Source: Acidimicrobiaceae bacterium (lineage in GTDB: Bacteria; Actinomycetota; Acidimicrobiia; Acidimicrobiales; Aldehydirespiratoraceae). From it: a stretch of DNA of 64,000 nt. Within the stretch, counting starts at the first letter, position 1. Each line of letters opens with the position of its first letter. Below, piece by piece: positions 51,554-61,140 of this stretch. The notes beneath the pieces were generated by a model, which did no database searches, was not told the origin of the DNA, and was given only the letters and a program-made list of their open reading frames with translations. The position numbers and the translations under genes are program-made. The stretch spans positions 62,001 to 126,000 of the forward strand of contig JAPOUM010000017.1 in NCBI GenBank assembly GCA_026708645.1. The letters run 5' to 3'.

Positions 51554-52273
51554 ATGGCTGACGTAACCGACGCCACCTTCCAGGCCCAGGTAGTGGAGCG
51601 GTCTCAGACCGTTCCGGTGGTGGTGGATTTGTGGGCTGCATGGTGCGAGCCGTGCAAGCAGCTCACGCCGCTGCTCGAAAGAGAGATCGCCGCCACCAAC
51701 GGCGCAGTCGAGCTCGCCAAGGTGGACATCGAGAAGAACCCGGGAGTCGCCCAAGCTTTCAGGGTCCAGTCGATACCGGCGGTCTACGCCATGGTCGCAG
51801 GCCAAGTGGCCGACGGCTTCCTGGGGGCGCAAGGCGAGGCGGAAGTGCGCGATTTCGTGCAGCGGCTGCTGCCGGCGCCCGAGAAGACCGAGATCGAGCG
51901 GCTGATCGAAGCCGGCGACGAAGCTTCTCTCAGGGCCGCGCTCGAAATCGAGTCCGACGACGCTGCGGCGGTCACGGCGCTGGCCGAGCTGCTGATCGAC
52001 GACGGGCGGCTCGCAGAGGCCGCAGATCTGCTCGAACGGATACCCGAGACCCCCGAGACGAGGCGCCTGACAGCAGTGGCCCGAGTGCAGGGCTCAGGCG
52101 ACGCCGCAGGCGTCCGGCCCGACGAGATCGAAGCCGAGCTGGCCGAGCTGCTGGCGACAGTCAAAACAGACGAGACGGCCCGTCAGCGCTTCGTCGACCT
52201 GCTTGAGGTGCTGGGCGCCGACGATCCCCGAACGCTCGCCTGGCGCAAGCGACTCTCGGCCGCGCTCTTCTGA
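51554..52273 (+). CDS. YbbN/CnoX-like thioredoxin-TPR co-chaperone
   Basis: The 239-aa protein has an N-terminal thioredoxin domain with an active-site type WCEPC (Cys31 and Cys34), VVDLWAAWCEPCKQLTPLLE, and a cis-Pro segment VQSIPAVYAM. A C-terminal tetratricopeptide-like region (ALEIESDDAAAVTALAELLI, LAEAADLLERIPETPE) follows, as in YbbN. The family acts as a holdase and redox protector that passes clients to chaperones. ATG 51554 fits; an upstream TTG in frame (51545) is less likely. Confidence 0.88.
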   Translation: MADVTDATFQAQVVERSQTVPVVVDLWAAWCEPCKQLTPLLEREIAATNGAVELAKVDIEKNPGVAQAFRVQSIPAVYAMVAGQVADGFLGAQGEAEVRDFVQRLLPAPEKTEIERLIEAGDEASLRAALEIESDDAAAVTALAELLIDDGRLAEAADLLERIPETPETRRLTAVARVQGSGDAAGVRPDEIEAELAELLATVKTDETARQRFVDLLEVLGADDPRTLAWRKRLSAALF

Positions 52274-52385
52274 AACTCCCGTCGACTGTCGGGGCGTCCC
52301 CCCCGAGAGGCCGAGCAGCCGGAGAGCCGAGGCATAGCCGAGGCAGCCGTGCCCGAAGCGCGCGGGTGGATTCATCCGGGTATAG

Positions 52386-52416
52386 TTGAATAATACTGAA
52401 AATAGCTATAATAGCT
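52386..52416 (+). promoter_or_regulatory. AT-rich promoter with overlapping palindrome upstream of comEA
   Basis: TTGAAT (52386-52391) and a consensus TATAAT (52407-52412) are separated by 15 bp; AGTTGA one base earlier gives 16. The -10 lies inside the palindrome AGCTATAATAGCT (52404-52416). It is 110 bp before the comEA GTG. Confidence 0.5.
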
Positions 52417-52472
52417 TGAAAAATCTCGAAGCGGGCGCCTCAGGCAATCGCCCGGGAAGCTGCCCCGACGGC

Positions 52473-52512
52473 GCCTCAGACAGCCGCACGGACAGCTGCC
52501 TCAGACAGCCGC
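52473..52512. repeat. 15-bp direct repeat before comEA
   Basis: GCCTCAGACAGCCGC occurs at 52473-52487 and 52498-52512, 25 bp apart, ending 12 bp before the comEA start. Confidence 0.8.
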
Positions 52513-52524
52513 GAACACACGGGA

Positions 52525-53247
52525 GTGCGAGCATTGGACGGTCCGCCAGGCGGATATCCCTACGGAAGATTCGGCAAATTCTCTCTGACGGCTCTGGCTG
52601 ACCGGCTCGGAGTGTCTCCGGCTGTGGTGGTGCTGGGGCTGTTGGCTGTGATCGCTGCGGCGCTGGGCGGCTGGTGGGCGTTGCGATCTCCCCCGGGGCC
52701 CGATCCGGCGGAGATACTGCCGAGAGTCGGCTCGGTGGAGATCCCCATCACCACGACGACCGCCGAAGCCGGCCGGATCCTTGTGGACGTGGTCGGCGCC
52801 GTGGTCACCCCCGGCGTTCACGAGCTGCTCGAAGGCAGCCGCATAGTCGACGCGGTGACCGCGGCGGGAGGCCTCAAAGCAGAAGCCGACCGCATGAGGC
52901 TCAACTTCGCCGAGCCGCTCCAAGACGGCGCGCGCCTCTACGTGCCGACGCTCGACGACGAAGCAGGCCTGGAAGTGGTGACCCGCCCACGGGCTTCGAG
53001 CACCGGCTCGGTCTCGGGCGCGGACGAAGGGGCGGCCGGCGGCTCTGCGCCGATGGACGTCAACACGGCCACAGCGTCACAACTGGAGCGACTGCCGGGC
53101 GTGGGTCCGGCGCTCGCCGCGGCAATAGTCGAGCACCGTGGGCAGCGAGGCCCTTTCGCTTCGATAGACCGGCTCGATGATGTGTCGGGCATCGGCCCGG
53201 CCAAGCTCGAGCAGATCCGCCCCTTGGTCACTGCGGGCGGCCGTTGA
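52525..53247 (+). CDS. comEA: ComEA-type DNA-binding competence protein
   Basis: This 240-aa protein has one membrane helix (VVVLGLLAVIAAALGGWWAL, ~residues 34-53), an SLBB domain (ILVDVVGAVVTPGVHELLEG to GARLYVP), and two C-terminal helix-hairpin-helix motifs (DVNTATASQLERLPGVGPAL and FASIDRLDDVSGIGPAKLEQ). ComEA binds incoming double-stranded DNA at the outer face of the membrane and passes it to ComEC. GTG 52525 is used. The stop overlaps comEC as TTGA. Confidence 0.92.
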   Translation: MRALDGPPGGYPYGRFGKFSLTALADRLGVSPAVVVLGLLAVIAAALGGWWALRSPPGPDPAEILPRVGSVEIPITTTTAEAGRILVDVVGAVVTPGVHELLEGSRIVDAVTAAGGLKAEADRMRLNFAEPLQDGARLYVPTLDDEAGLEVVTRPRASSTGSVSGADEGAAGGSAPMDVNTATASQLERLPGVGPALAAAIVEHRGQRGPFASIDRLDDVSGIGPAKLEQIRPLVTAGGR

Positions 53248-55241
53248 TTCCGTCCCCGACACCGCTGGACGGATCGCCTGATCGACCGTCGGAAGGATTG
53301 CCGGACGGATCGCGGGAGCGCTGGCTGGACGGATCGCGGGAGCGACCGCTGACGCCTGAGAGACCGCTGGAGCTGCTGCGCCGCAGTTGGGGCGCCTCCG
53401 CTGTTCCTTACGCCGCAGCGGCGGGCGCCGCAGCCGGGGCATGGCTGCTGAGCGGAACGAGAGTGCCCCTGCTGCTGGTGGTGCTGCTCGCGGCGCTCTG
53501 TGCTTGGCGCCCGAATCCGCTGCTCGTGCTGCTGACGGTGGCGGCCCTGGCCGGCTTCTTGGGCTCCAGAGCGCTCGCGGGACTGGATGATCCGGTCTCG
53601 GGGCCTGTCGAAGGCTGGGTGACGCTGCTTGAGGATCCGCGGCCGCTGGGCCGACGCGGAGTCCGTGTCACCGTCCGTCACGACGGGGCTCGATTGGAGG
53701 CTCGAGCATACGGAGCGGTCGCTTCGCGCATCGACGACCTGCTGGCCGGCGAGCGCCTGCGCGTCACAGGAACGGCCAAGCCCTCGACCAGCGACTGGCA
53801 CCGCTGGCGCCATGTGGCGGCGACCCTGACCGTGACGGCGGCAGGCGACCGCGCCGATGCGGCGCCACTGCCCGCCTTCACCAACCGGATCAGGCGGCTG
53901 CTGGAGTCCGGGGCTGTCAGCCTCTCCGACGACAGTCGAGCCATGTTCGCAGGAATGGTCTACGGCGACGACCGCGACCAGTCGCCGCGGCTCTACGACG
54001 ACTTCCGAGCGGCCGGTCTGGGGCATCTGCTGGTGGTGTCGGGACAGAACGTCGCTTTCGTGCTGGCGTTGGCGTCGCCTTTGGTGGCTCGCGCCCGGCC
54101 GGGTGTGCGGTTGTTGGTGCTCTTGGCGCTGCTGGGAGTGTTCGCGGTGCTGACCCGGTTCGAGCCTTCGGTGCTGCGTGCCGTGACCATGGCAGGGGTG
54201 GCAGTGGTCAGCGCTGCTTTGGGGCGTCCCGAAACAGGGCGCAGAACCCTGGCTTGGGCTGTGGCGGCGGTGGTGCTGATCGATCCGTTCCTAGTGCGTG
54301 TGCTCGCATTCCAGCTGTCGGTTTGCGCCACTTGCGGACTGCTGTGGATCACGCCTGCGCTGGCGGCGAAGCTGCGGGGCCCGCAACCGCTGCGGCTGGC
54401 CGTGGCCACCACTGCGGGCGCCCAGCTGGCAGTGATGCCGCTGCTGATCGCAGTGTTCGGCACGGTTCCGGTGGCTTCGCTTCCCGCCAACGTGGCAGCC
54501 GGGCCGGCGACCGCGCCGGTGATGATGTGGGGGCTCACCGGAGGGCTCGGTGCCGGATTGGTCGGCGGGCCGGTCGCATGGTTGATGCACCGCCCCACCG
54601 CTGCGTTGCTTTGGTGGGTGCGAACCGTCGCGTCCGCCTCTGCAGCGGCGCCGCCTGCGATGATCGGCGCCGGCGGCGCTCTGTTGCTCGGGTCGGGGGT
54701 GGCACTGCTGCTGGCAGCCCAAAGACCCAGCCGAGCCCCGAGACTCAGCCGAGCCCCGAGACTCAGCCGAGCACACAGCATTAGACGCCGCTTCAGCCCC
54801 GGCGTCGGCGGACGGGCTTTGAGCATTCTGGGGACGGCGCTGGTGGTCGTCACTCTGTCCAGCAGCCTGGTCACGGCAGCCGCTCCGCCGACCGGGTGGT
54901 CGCAAGTCGCCGGAGCGCAGCTGTTCCGGCAGCAGGGCACGGTGATGGTCGTTCTGGCGCCGTCCGTGCGGCCGCGAGACCTGCTGGAGTCGCTGCGCCT
55001 TGCGGGGGTCCGCAAGGTGGATCTAGTGGTGGCGCCCTCAGGCAAAGCTTCCGACGCCTATGCGGTGCTGGCTTTGCGTGATCGCTACCGCAGCGCTTCG
55101 GTGGTGGCGCCGCCGCTGCATCGAGTGCCCGGCGCCCGCACTGTCCGTGCCGGCGACGTGGTGCGTGCCGGCTCGTTGGAGGTGCAGATGCTCAGCACCG
55201 AGCCTCGGCTCGAGATAAGAGCCCGCGACCCTGCACAGTAG
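53244..55241 (+). CDS. comEC: ComEC/Rec2 DNA-uptake channel, reduced metallo-beta-lactamase tail
   Basis: The 665-aa polytopic membrane protein starts at TTG 53244, overlapping comEA. The competence domain is clear: LGHLLVVSGQNVAFVLALAS, RAVTMAGVAVVSAALGRPET, FQLSVCATCGLLWITPALAA. The C-terminal ~100 residues (VMVVLAPSVRPRDLLESLRL, VDLVVAPSGK) resemble the end of the metallo-beta-lactamase domain, but the HxHxDH metal motif is not visible. ComEC transports single-stranded DNA inward. An 18-bp in-frame repeat (54728-54772) encodes SRAPRL twice. Confidence 0.88.
   Translation: MIPSPTPLDGSPDRPSEGLPDGSRERWLDGSRERPLTPERPLELLRRSWGASAVPYAAAAGAAAGAWLLSGTRVPLLLVVLLAALCAWRPNPLLVLLTVAALAGFLGSRALAGLDDPVSGPVEGWVTLLEDPRPLGRRGVRVTVRHDGARLEARAYGAVASRIDDLLAGERLRVTGTAKPSTSDWHRWRHVAATLTVTAAGDRADAAPLPAFTNRIRRLLESGAVSLSDDSRAMFAGMVYGDDRDQSPRLYDDFRAAGLGHLLVVSGQNVAFVLALASPLVARARPGVRLLVLLALLGVFAVLTRFEPSVLRAVTMAGVAVVSAALGRPETGRRTLAWAVAAVVLIDPFLVRVLAFQLSVCATCGLLWITPALAAKLRGPQPLRLAVATTAGAQLAVMPLLIAVFGTVPVASLPANVAAGPATAPVMMWGLTGGLGAGLVGGPVAWLMHRPTAALLWWVRTVASASAAAPPAMIGAGGALLLGSGVALLLAAQRPSRAPRLSRAPRLSRAHSIRRRFSPGVGGRALSILGTALVVVTLSSSLVTAAAPPTGWSQVAGAQLFRQQGTVMVVLAPSVRPRDLLESLRLAGVRKVDLVVAPSGKASDAYAVLALRDRYRSASVVAPPLHRVPGARTVRAGDVVRAGSLEVQMLSTEPRLEIRARDPAQ
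54728..54772 (+). repeat. 18-bp tandem repeat inside comEC
   Basis: CAGCCGAGCCCCGAGACT occurs 2.5 times in tandem (54728-54745, 54746-54763, partial to 54772), encoding SRAPRL repeats in a basic loop. Confidence 0.85.
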
Positions 55242-55261
55242 TGCGTAGCATCGGTGGCTCT

Positions 55262-56275
55262 ATGGGTGTGCAGCTGCTCAGCGGCGACGATCCCGTCCTG
55301 GTGTCGGAGGCGGTCAACAAGGCCATAGCCGAAGCATTGGGTGACGAGGACCGCAGCCTGGCCTTGCAGCTACTCGACGAGACCAGCCTGCGCGACCCCG
55401 ACGGGCACTGGCGGCTCACACAGCTGGTGAACGCCGCCCGGACCGAGCCGTTCCTCACCTCGAAGCGGGTGGTGGTGGGTCGGCACTTGGCGCGTTTCTC
55501 GAACCGGGGCGACTACGACGAGCTGCTGCGCCTGCTGGAGGAACTGCCCGCCACCACACATCTGGTGCTGGTGTGGGAGCGAGGAGTCGACCCGGCGATG
55601 AACCGCCTGCCCGCATTGCCCAAAGCGCTCAGCGAGGCGGTGAAGGCAGCCGGAGGCGTGTCGCTGAACGTGACTCCGCCACGCGGCAAGTCGCAGGCCG
55701 GGCAGTGGCTGCGCGACCAGCTCGGCCAGTCGCCGCTGCGATTCGAGCCTGCCGCCATGAAGGCCGTCGAGCAGCTCGTCGGCGCCGACCACGGCAGGAT
55801 CGTGGGGCTTCTGCGCACCCTGGAAGGCGCTCTGGGAGCTGAGGCGACTGTCACCGCCGACGACGTGGCCGTCTACGGCGGCGATCCCGGGTCGGTGGTG
55901 CCGTGGGAGCTCGATGACGCCATCGACCGCGGCGACATCGGCGGAGCTCTCGAAGTGTTGCACCGACAACTGGGGTCTCGCCACCCTCTGCAGCTGCTGG
56001 CGGCTTTGGCGGGCCGCTATCAGCGGATGCTCCGACTCGACGGCGCCGACGCCGCCGATGAGCGTGAGGCGGCGGCGATCCTGGAAATGAAAGGCTCGAC
56101 TTTTCCTGCCAAGAAGCTCTGGGGGCAGACCCGCAGGCTGGGATCACAGAAGATCGCGAGAGCGATCCGGCTGCTGGCCGAAGCGGATCTGGCTCTTCGC
56201 GGCGCCATCGACTGGCCCGACGAGTTGGTGATGGAAGTTCTGGTGGCCCGGCTGGCGGCTCTCGCCAAACGCTGA
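55262..56275 (+). CDS. holA: DNA polymerase III subunit delta
   Basis: HolA is the clamp-loader subunit that opens the sliding clamp. The 337-aa protein starts at ATG 55262 (MGVQLLSGDDPVLVSEAVNK) and has PFLTSKRVVVGRHLARF, TTHLVLVWERG and a C-terminal helical domain (SRHPLQLLAALAGRYQRMLR). The ORF is open to 55241, immediately after comEC, but family sequence begins at 55262. The order comEA-comEC-holA-rpsT is common in bacteria. Confidence 0.93.
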   Translation: MGVQLLSGDDPVLVSEAVNKAIAEALGDEDRSLALQLLDETSLRDPDGHWRLTQLVNAARTEPFLTSKRVVVGRHLARFSNRGDYDELLRLLEELPATTHLVLVWERGVDPAMNRLPALPKALSEAVKAAGGVSLNVTPPRGKSQAGQWLRDQLGQSPLRFEPAAMKAVEQLVGADHGRIVGLLRTLEGALGAEATVTADDVAVYGGDPGSVVPWELDDAIDRGDIGGALEVLHRQLGSRHPLQLLAALAGRYQRMLRLDGADAADEREAAAILEMKGSTFPAKKLWGQTRRLGSQKIARAIRLLAEADLALRGAIDWPDELVMEVLVARLAALAKR

Positions 56276-56402
56276 CCCGGCGCGCCTGTCGCAGCGTGCC
56301 TGGCGCGCCGGGTCCCGCTCGCCGCGTGTGTTCAACGCGCCAAACGTGCCGCTCGGCGCCCCGCTCGGCGCCTGTCTCGGCGTGCCTGTCTCGGTGCGCC
56401 GA

Positions 56403-56675
56403 CTAGCCGGCGGCTGAGCGGCGCTGTTGCACCTCACGCATCAGGCGGCTCTTGCGCCTGGCGGCCGTGTTGCGATGCAGCACGCCTTTGGAGGCGGCCT
56501 TGTCGATGCGCTTGACCGCCGTTCGCAGAGCCTCAGCGGACGCCGCCTCGTCGCCGTCGACGGCAGCCAGCGCAGCCTTGGCGCGGGTGCTCACCTCTGA
56601 ACGGACCGTGCGATTGCGCAGACGTCGCTTCTCGTTCTGCCGGTTCCGCTTGATCTGGGACTTGATGTTGGCCAC
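56403..56675 (-). CDS. rpsT: 30S ribosomal protein S20
   Basis: S20 binds 16S rRNA early in 30S assembly. The 90-aa basic protein begins VANIKSQIKRNRQNEKRRLR, with a C-terminal GVLHRNTAARRKSRLMREVQ. The start is GTG 56675, five nt after AGG; an in-frame GTG at 56681 would add two residues. It is convergent with holA, as is usual for this gene. Confidence 0.96.
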   Translation of the reverse strand: MANIKSQIKRNRQNEKRRLRNRTVRSEVSTRAKAALAAVDGDEAASAEALRTAVKRIDKAASKGVLHRNTAARRKSRLMREVQQRRSAAG

Positions 56676-56681
56676 GCTCAC

Positions 56682-56964
56682 CTGCCGGTCTTGTAGAGCC
56701 TGCCGCCGCGGATCCGTGTGACGGAACCGTCGGGGCGCCCGTGTAGAGGCGACTGCCGAGGCTAGCGTTGCGGCGCTGCGGCTGCACCGTCACGAGCGGA
56801 TTCCCTCGCAGCTTCCACCTGCGTCCTCCTCGAGAGCCTCGACGCCCGCTGCATCGACCGCCTCTCCGACCGACCGCACATCGACCGCCGCTACGACCGC
56901 CTCTCCGACCGCTACGACTGATCGCCGCACCGACCGCTCTACTACCGCTTCAAGATCCCCGCCC
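56682..56964. other. gap between rpsT and lepA, divergent promoters expected
   Basis: About 280 bp. It includes imperfect direct repeats of GACCGCCTCTCCGACCG (around 56870 and 56907) in its second half. No gene or clear hairpin was recognised. Confidence 0.5.
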
Positions 56965-58749
56965 ATGGAACTGAACCGCATACGCAACACTTCGATCATC
57001 GCCCACATCGATCACGGCAAATCGACACTGGCCGACCGGATGCTGGAACTGACCGGCGCGGTCGAGGCGCGTGAGATGCGCGAGCAGTATCTCGACTCGA
57101 TGGACCTCGAGCGTGAGCGGGGCATCACCATCAAGCTCCAGTCGGTGCGCCTCAACTGGCGAGACCATGTGATCAACTTGATCGACACGCCGGGCCACGT
57201 CGATTTCAGCTACGAAGTCAGCCGTTCGCTGGCCGCCTGCGAGTCGGTGATCCTGGTGGTGGACGCGGCCCAGGGGATCGAAGCCCAGACGCTGGCCAAC
57301 TGCTACCAGGCCATGGAGAACGATCTGGACGTGGTGGCGGTGCTCAACAAGATCGACCTGCCCGCAGCGGATCCTGACCGGGCGGCCGAAGAGATCGAGC
57401 GGGTGCTCGGCATCGACGCCGCCGAAGTGCTGCAGATCTCGGCCAAGACCGGCGACGGCGTGGCCGAACTGCTCGACGCTGTTCTGGAGCGCACTCCGCC
57501 GCCCGCCGGTTCGTCGGACGAGCCGCTGCAAGCGCTGATATTCGATTCGCATTTCGACCAGTACCGCGGGGTGGTGTCTTCGCTGCGGGTGGTCAACGGG
57601 ACGCTGACCGCCGACACACGGCTGCGTTTCATGCAGGCGGGCACGGTTCACAGCGTTGACGAACTCGGAGTCCGCACCCCCGACAATGAGGCGTTCGAGC
57701 GTCTCGGACCGGGCGAGACCGGCTATCTGATCGCAGGCATCAAAGACGTGGGCGAAGCCCGCTCGGGCGAGACCGTCACCGACGACGCCAGGCCCGCGTC
57801 TCAGCCCCTGGCCGGATACTCCGAACCCAAACCGATGGTCTTCTCGGGTCTTTACCCCACCGAAGGCGACGACTTCTCCAACCTTCGGGCGGCTCTGTCG
57901 AAGCTGCGCCTCAACGACGCCGGGTTCAACTACGAGCCCGAGACCTCGGGCGCTCTGGGCTTCGGTTTCCGCTGCGGGTTCTTGGGCTTGCTGCACATGG
58001 AGATCGTGCGCGAGCGCTTGGAGCGCGAGTTCGACCTCTCGTTGATATCCACCGCTCCTTCGGTGGAGTATCGGGTGACTCTGACCAGCGGCGACACGCT
58101 GGCCGTGTCGAATCCCTCCGACATGCCCGAAGCCGCCCGGATAGCGGCCATCGCCGAGCCCTGCCTGGCGGCGTCGCTGATCAGCCCCGCCGACTACACC
58201 GGCACGCTGATGGAACTGTGCCAGTCGCGTCGTGGCGAGCTGCAAGGCATGGACTATCTGTCGCCGGAGCGCGTCGAGTTGCGCTACCGGTTGCCGCTGG
58301 CGGAGGTGGTGGTCGATTTCTTCGATCAGCTCAAGAGCCGCACTCAGGGTTACGCCAGCTTCGACTACGACGCCGACGGCTACGCCGACGCCGACCTCGT
58401 GAAGGTGGACATCTTGTTGCAGGGCGCCGCGGTCGACGCTTTCTCTTCTGTGGTGCACCGCGACAAGGCCTACGCCTACGGGCGGGCGCTCACGCAACGA
58501 CTGCGGGATCTGATACCGCGACAGCAGTTCGAGGTGCCGATTCAGGCAGCCATCGGAGGGCGGATCATCGCCCGCGAGACCGTGAAGGCTTTCCGCAAAG
58601 ACGTCACCGCCAAGCTCTACGGCGGCGATGTCACCCGCAAGCGCAAACTGCTCGAGAAGCAGAAGGCCGGCAAGAAGCGCATGAAGAGCATCGGTCGGGT
58701 GGACATCCCCCAAGAGGCTTTCATCTCGGCTCTCACCCTCGAGGATTGA
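56965..58749 (+). CDS. lepA: elongation factor 4 (LepA)
   Basis: EF4 is a ribosomal GTPase that back-translocates stalled ribosomes. The 594-aa protein has G1 AHIDHGKST (13-21), [24 protein letters not shown], and a C-terminal LepA-specific domain ([36 protein letters not shown]). Length matches the family (~600 aa). ATG 56965 fits. It is followed by hrcA and dnaJ, the common actinobacterial order. Confidence 0.97.
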   Translation: MELNRIRNTSIIAHIDHGKSTLADRMLELTGAVEAREMREQYLDSMDLERERGITIKLQSVRLNWRDHVINLIDTPGHVDFSYEVSRSLAACESVILVVDAAQGIEAQTLANCYQAMENDLDVVAVLNKIDLPAADPDRAAEEIERVLGIDAAEVLQISAKTGDGVAELLDAVLERTPPPAGSSDEPLQALIFDSHFDQYRGVVSSLRVVNGTLTADTRLRFMQAGTVHSVDELGVRTPDNEAFERLGPGETGYLIAGIKDVGEARSGETVTDDARPASQPLAGYSEPKPMVFSGLYPTEGDDFSNLRAALSKLRLNDAGFNYEPETSGALGFGFRCGFLGLLHMEIVRERLEREFDLSLISTAPSVEYRVTLTSGDTLAVSNPSDMPEAARIAAIAEPCLAASLISPADYTGTLMELCQSRRGELQGMDYLSPERVELRYRLPLAEVVVDFFDQLKSRTQGYASFDYDADGYADADLVKVDILLQGAAVDAFSSVVHRDKAYAYGRALTQRLRDLIPRQQFEVPIQAAIGGRIIARETVKAFRKDVTAKLYGGDVTRKRKLLEKQKAGKKRMKSIGRVDIPQEAFISALTLED

Positions 58750-58772
58750 ACAGGCGCCGCCGGATGCAGCGG

Positions 58773-58778
58773 TAGAGT
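58773..58778 (+). promoter_or_regulatory. -10-like TAGAGT, 7 nt before ATG 58786 (hrcA)
   Basis: TAGAGT ends 7 nt before the first ATG of hrcA; TTGAAC lies 21 bp further upstream (too far for a normal -35). It supports the most upstream start. Confidence 0.4.
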
Positions 58779-58785
58779 CTGACGC

Positions 58786-59934
58786 ATGCGTGACGACTGC
58801 ATGCGTGACGACAAGCCCGGCGACATGAGCGAACCCAGCGTCAGCCACGGCGTGCGCTCGGGTGGCAGCACGAGCCCGAACCCGGCTGCGAGCATGAGCG
58901 GCAGACAGCAGGACTCCTTGATCGCAGAGACGAGCCCCCCTGCGCTCGATGATCGCAAGGCCGCCATTCTGTATGCCGTCGTTCAGGAGTACATCCGCAC
59001 CGCCCAGCCGGTGGGCTCGGGTCGTGTGGCCGGCCTGGCGGGGATCGACGCTTCGCCGGCCACGATCCGCAACGAGATGGCCGCTCTGTCCGAGCAGCAC
59101 TACCTGACACAGCCTCACACCAGCGCCGGTCGGGTGCCCACGGCCAAGGGCTACCGCTGTTTCGTGGACCAGTGGCGCCGGCAGTCTCCCGCTCCGGTGC
59201 TCGACGCCGCCGACCGTCGGCAGGTCAACAAGTTCTTCTCGGCGCCGCACGGAGGTTTCGAATCGATCCTCAGCGACACCACCGGACTCCTGTCGGATCT
59301 GACCGACTGGACCGCTGTGGTGGTGGCGCCGAGCCCCGCAGCCGCGACCGTGCGCTCCGCGCAGCTCGTGGAGCTGTCGTCGACGACGGTGCTGGTGGTG
59401 GCGGTGATGTCCAACGGCGTTATCGAGAAGCGCAACCTGGAGGTTCCGGTCGACATCAAGCCGGAAGTGGTGGCCGACGCCTCTGAGCGTCTGGCTCGCC
59501 GCATCGTGGGGCGGACCTTGGTGGAGATCGGCGACTGCGACCCGCCCGACGACATGCTGCTGGCTGCGGCGATCACTGCTTTGCAGGAGGCTCGGGCGCA
59601 CCACGAGGTGTTCGTCGGCGGCACGTCCAAACTGGCCGCCGCCTTCGACGCGGTCGAGCAGTTGAGCGAGGTGCTGAGCCTGCTGGAGCAGCAGCTGGTG
59701 GTGGTGACGCTGATGCGCCGGGTGATCGACGGCGGCCGCCGGGTGGCGATCGGCGAAGAGACCGGGGTGCCGTCGCTGGCCGACTGCTCGCTGGTACTGG
59801 CGCCGTACAGCACCGAAGACACCGACGGCGGGGCGATCGGCGTCATCGGCCCCACCCGGATGGACTATCCGCAGGCATTGTCGGCGGTGGCTGCCGTGAG
59901 CCGCAAGCTCGGTTCCGCCCTCGGCGAAGTCTGA
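58786..59934 (+). CDS. hrcA: heat-inducible transcriptional repressor HrcA
   Basis: HrcA represses chaperone genes by binding CIRCE. The 382-aa protein has the winged-helix part DRKAAILYAVVQEYIRTAQP and SPATIRNEMAALSEQHYLTQ, then QPHTSAGRVPTAKGYRCFVD, and a GAF-like C-terminal domain (VLAPYSTEDTDGGAIGVIGP). About 50 extra residues precede the family start; several ATGs lie in this leader, so the exact start is uncertain. No complete CIRCE element was found before hrcA or dnaJ. Confidence 0.92.
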   Translation: MRDDCMRDDKPGDMSEPSVSHGVRSGGSTSPNPAASMSGRQQDSLIAETSPPALDDRKAAILYAVVQEYIRTAQPVGSGRVAGLAGIDASPATIRNEMAALSEQHYLTQPHTSAGRVPTAKGYRCFVDQWRRQSPAPVLDAADRRQVNKFFSAPHGGFESILSDTTGLLSDLTDWTAVVVAPSPAAATVRSAQLVELSSTTVLVVAVMSNGVIEKRNLEVPVDIKPEVVADASERLARRIVGRTLVEIGDCDPPDDMLLAAAITALQEARAHHEVFVGGTSKLAAAFDAVEQLSEVLSLLEQQLVVVTLMRRVIDGGRRVAIGEETGVPSLADCSLVLAPYSTEDTDGGAIGVIGPTRMDYPQALSAVAAVSRKLGSALGEV

Positions 59935-60024
59935 GCCGTTGAACCCGCCGCGGCGTGCCGGGCGACTGTCGGGCAGTTGAGCCTCTCAGCGGCTGATCGT
60001 CTCCAAGAGGCGGATCATCTCTAA

Positions 60025-61140
60025 ATGGCTGATCATTACGAGACGCTGGGCGTGGAGCGCGGCGCCACCGACGAAGAACTCAAACGGGCCTACCGGAAAA
60101 AGGCTCGTGAGTTCCATCCCGACGCCAATCCCGGAGACGCCGCCGCCGAGGCCCGCTTCAAAGAAGTGAGCGCCGCCTATGAGGTGCTGTCGGATCCCGA
60201 GCGCCGCTCGCTTTATGACAGGTTCGGCACCGACGACACGCGATCCGGGGGCGTGTCCGACCCGTTCGGCGGCGGCTTGGGCAGCATCTTCGACGCTTTC
60301 TTCGGCGATTCGGGCTTCGGTTTCGGCTCGACCGCGCAGCGTCGCGGCCCGCCTGCGGGCGAGAACCTGGAGACTCATGTCGAACTCGATCTGCACGACG
60401 TGGTGTTCGGCGCCGAGCGTGAAGTGTCGGTGCGGACCGCGGTGCGCTGCGAGACCTGCGACGGCAGCGGCGCAGCGGAGGGCACGTCGCCGGTGCGGTG
60501 CTCGCAATGCGAAGGCTCAGGTCAGGTCCGTCAGGTGCGCCAGTCGATGCTGGGCCAGATGGTGACAGCAGTCGCCTGTGAACTCTGCGGCGGACTCGGG
60601 GAGAGGATCGAGCGGCCCTGCGAAGACTGCGACGGCCACGGGCGCCTGATCGAGCGACGCACCTACAACGTCGACATTCCTGCCGGCGTCGACGACGGCA
60701 CCACGCTGCGACTGGGCGGCAGAGGCGCCGCCGGCCCTCGTGGCGGCACGCACGGCGACCTCTACGTGCATGTCCGGGTCCGGCCCCATCCGCGCTTTCA
60801 TCGCAACGGCAGCGACTTGGTGCACGAACTGCACGTGCCTTTCACTCAGGCGGCGCTGGGGGCGCAGATCGACTACGAGACCCTCGACGGCAACGAGGAC
60901 GTGGCGATACCGAGAGGCACCGAGACCGGAGCGGTGCTGAGACTTCGAGGATTGGGCGTGCCGCATGTCAACAACAGCCGCCGCCGGGGCGATCTTCTGA
61001 TCCAGCTGGTGGTGGACGTGCCCGACGACCTGACCGCCGAGCAAGAGGAGCTGGTGCGCCGGCTGGCCGAACTGCGCGGCGAGGAAGTCGCCGAGCCCAG
61101 CGAGGGTCTGCTGGGCCGGATCCGCAACGCCTTCCGGTGA
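60025..61140 (+). CDS. dnaJ: chaperone DnaJ
   Basis: DnaJ is the Hsp40 co-chaperone that delivers clients to DnaK. The 371-aa protein has a J-domain with HPD (FHPDANPG), a Gly/Phe region (GGGLGSIFDAFFGDSGFGFG), four zinc motifs CxxCxGxG (CETCDGSG, CSQCEGSG, CELCGGLG, CEDCDGHG), and the C-terminal substrate domain. ATG 60025 begins ADHYETLGVERGATDEEL. The stop overlaps rsmE (GTGA). Confidence 0.97.
   Translation: MADHYETLGVERGATDEELKRAYRKKAREFHPDANPGDAAAEARFKEVSAAYEVLSDPERRSLYDRFGTDDTRSGGVSDPFGGGLGSIFDAFFGDSGFGFGSTAQRRGPPAGENLETHVELDLHDVVFGAEREVSVRTAVRCETCDGSGAAEGTSPVRCSQCEGSGQVRQVRQSMLGQMVTAVACELCGGLGERIERPCEDCDGHGRLIERRTYNVDIPAGVDDGTTLRLGGRGAAGPRGGTHGDLYVHVRVRPHPRFHRNGSDLVHELHVPFTQAALGAQIDYETLDGNEDVAIPRGTETGAVLRLRGLGVPHVNNSRRRGDLLIQLVVDVPDDLTAEQEELVRRLAELRGEEVAEPSEGLLGRIRNAFR

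Noticed and set aside
56950..59604. 884-aa ORF on the minus strand opposite lepA and hrcA
   Set aside because: Antisense shadow; lepA and hrcA are unmistakable on the plus strand.
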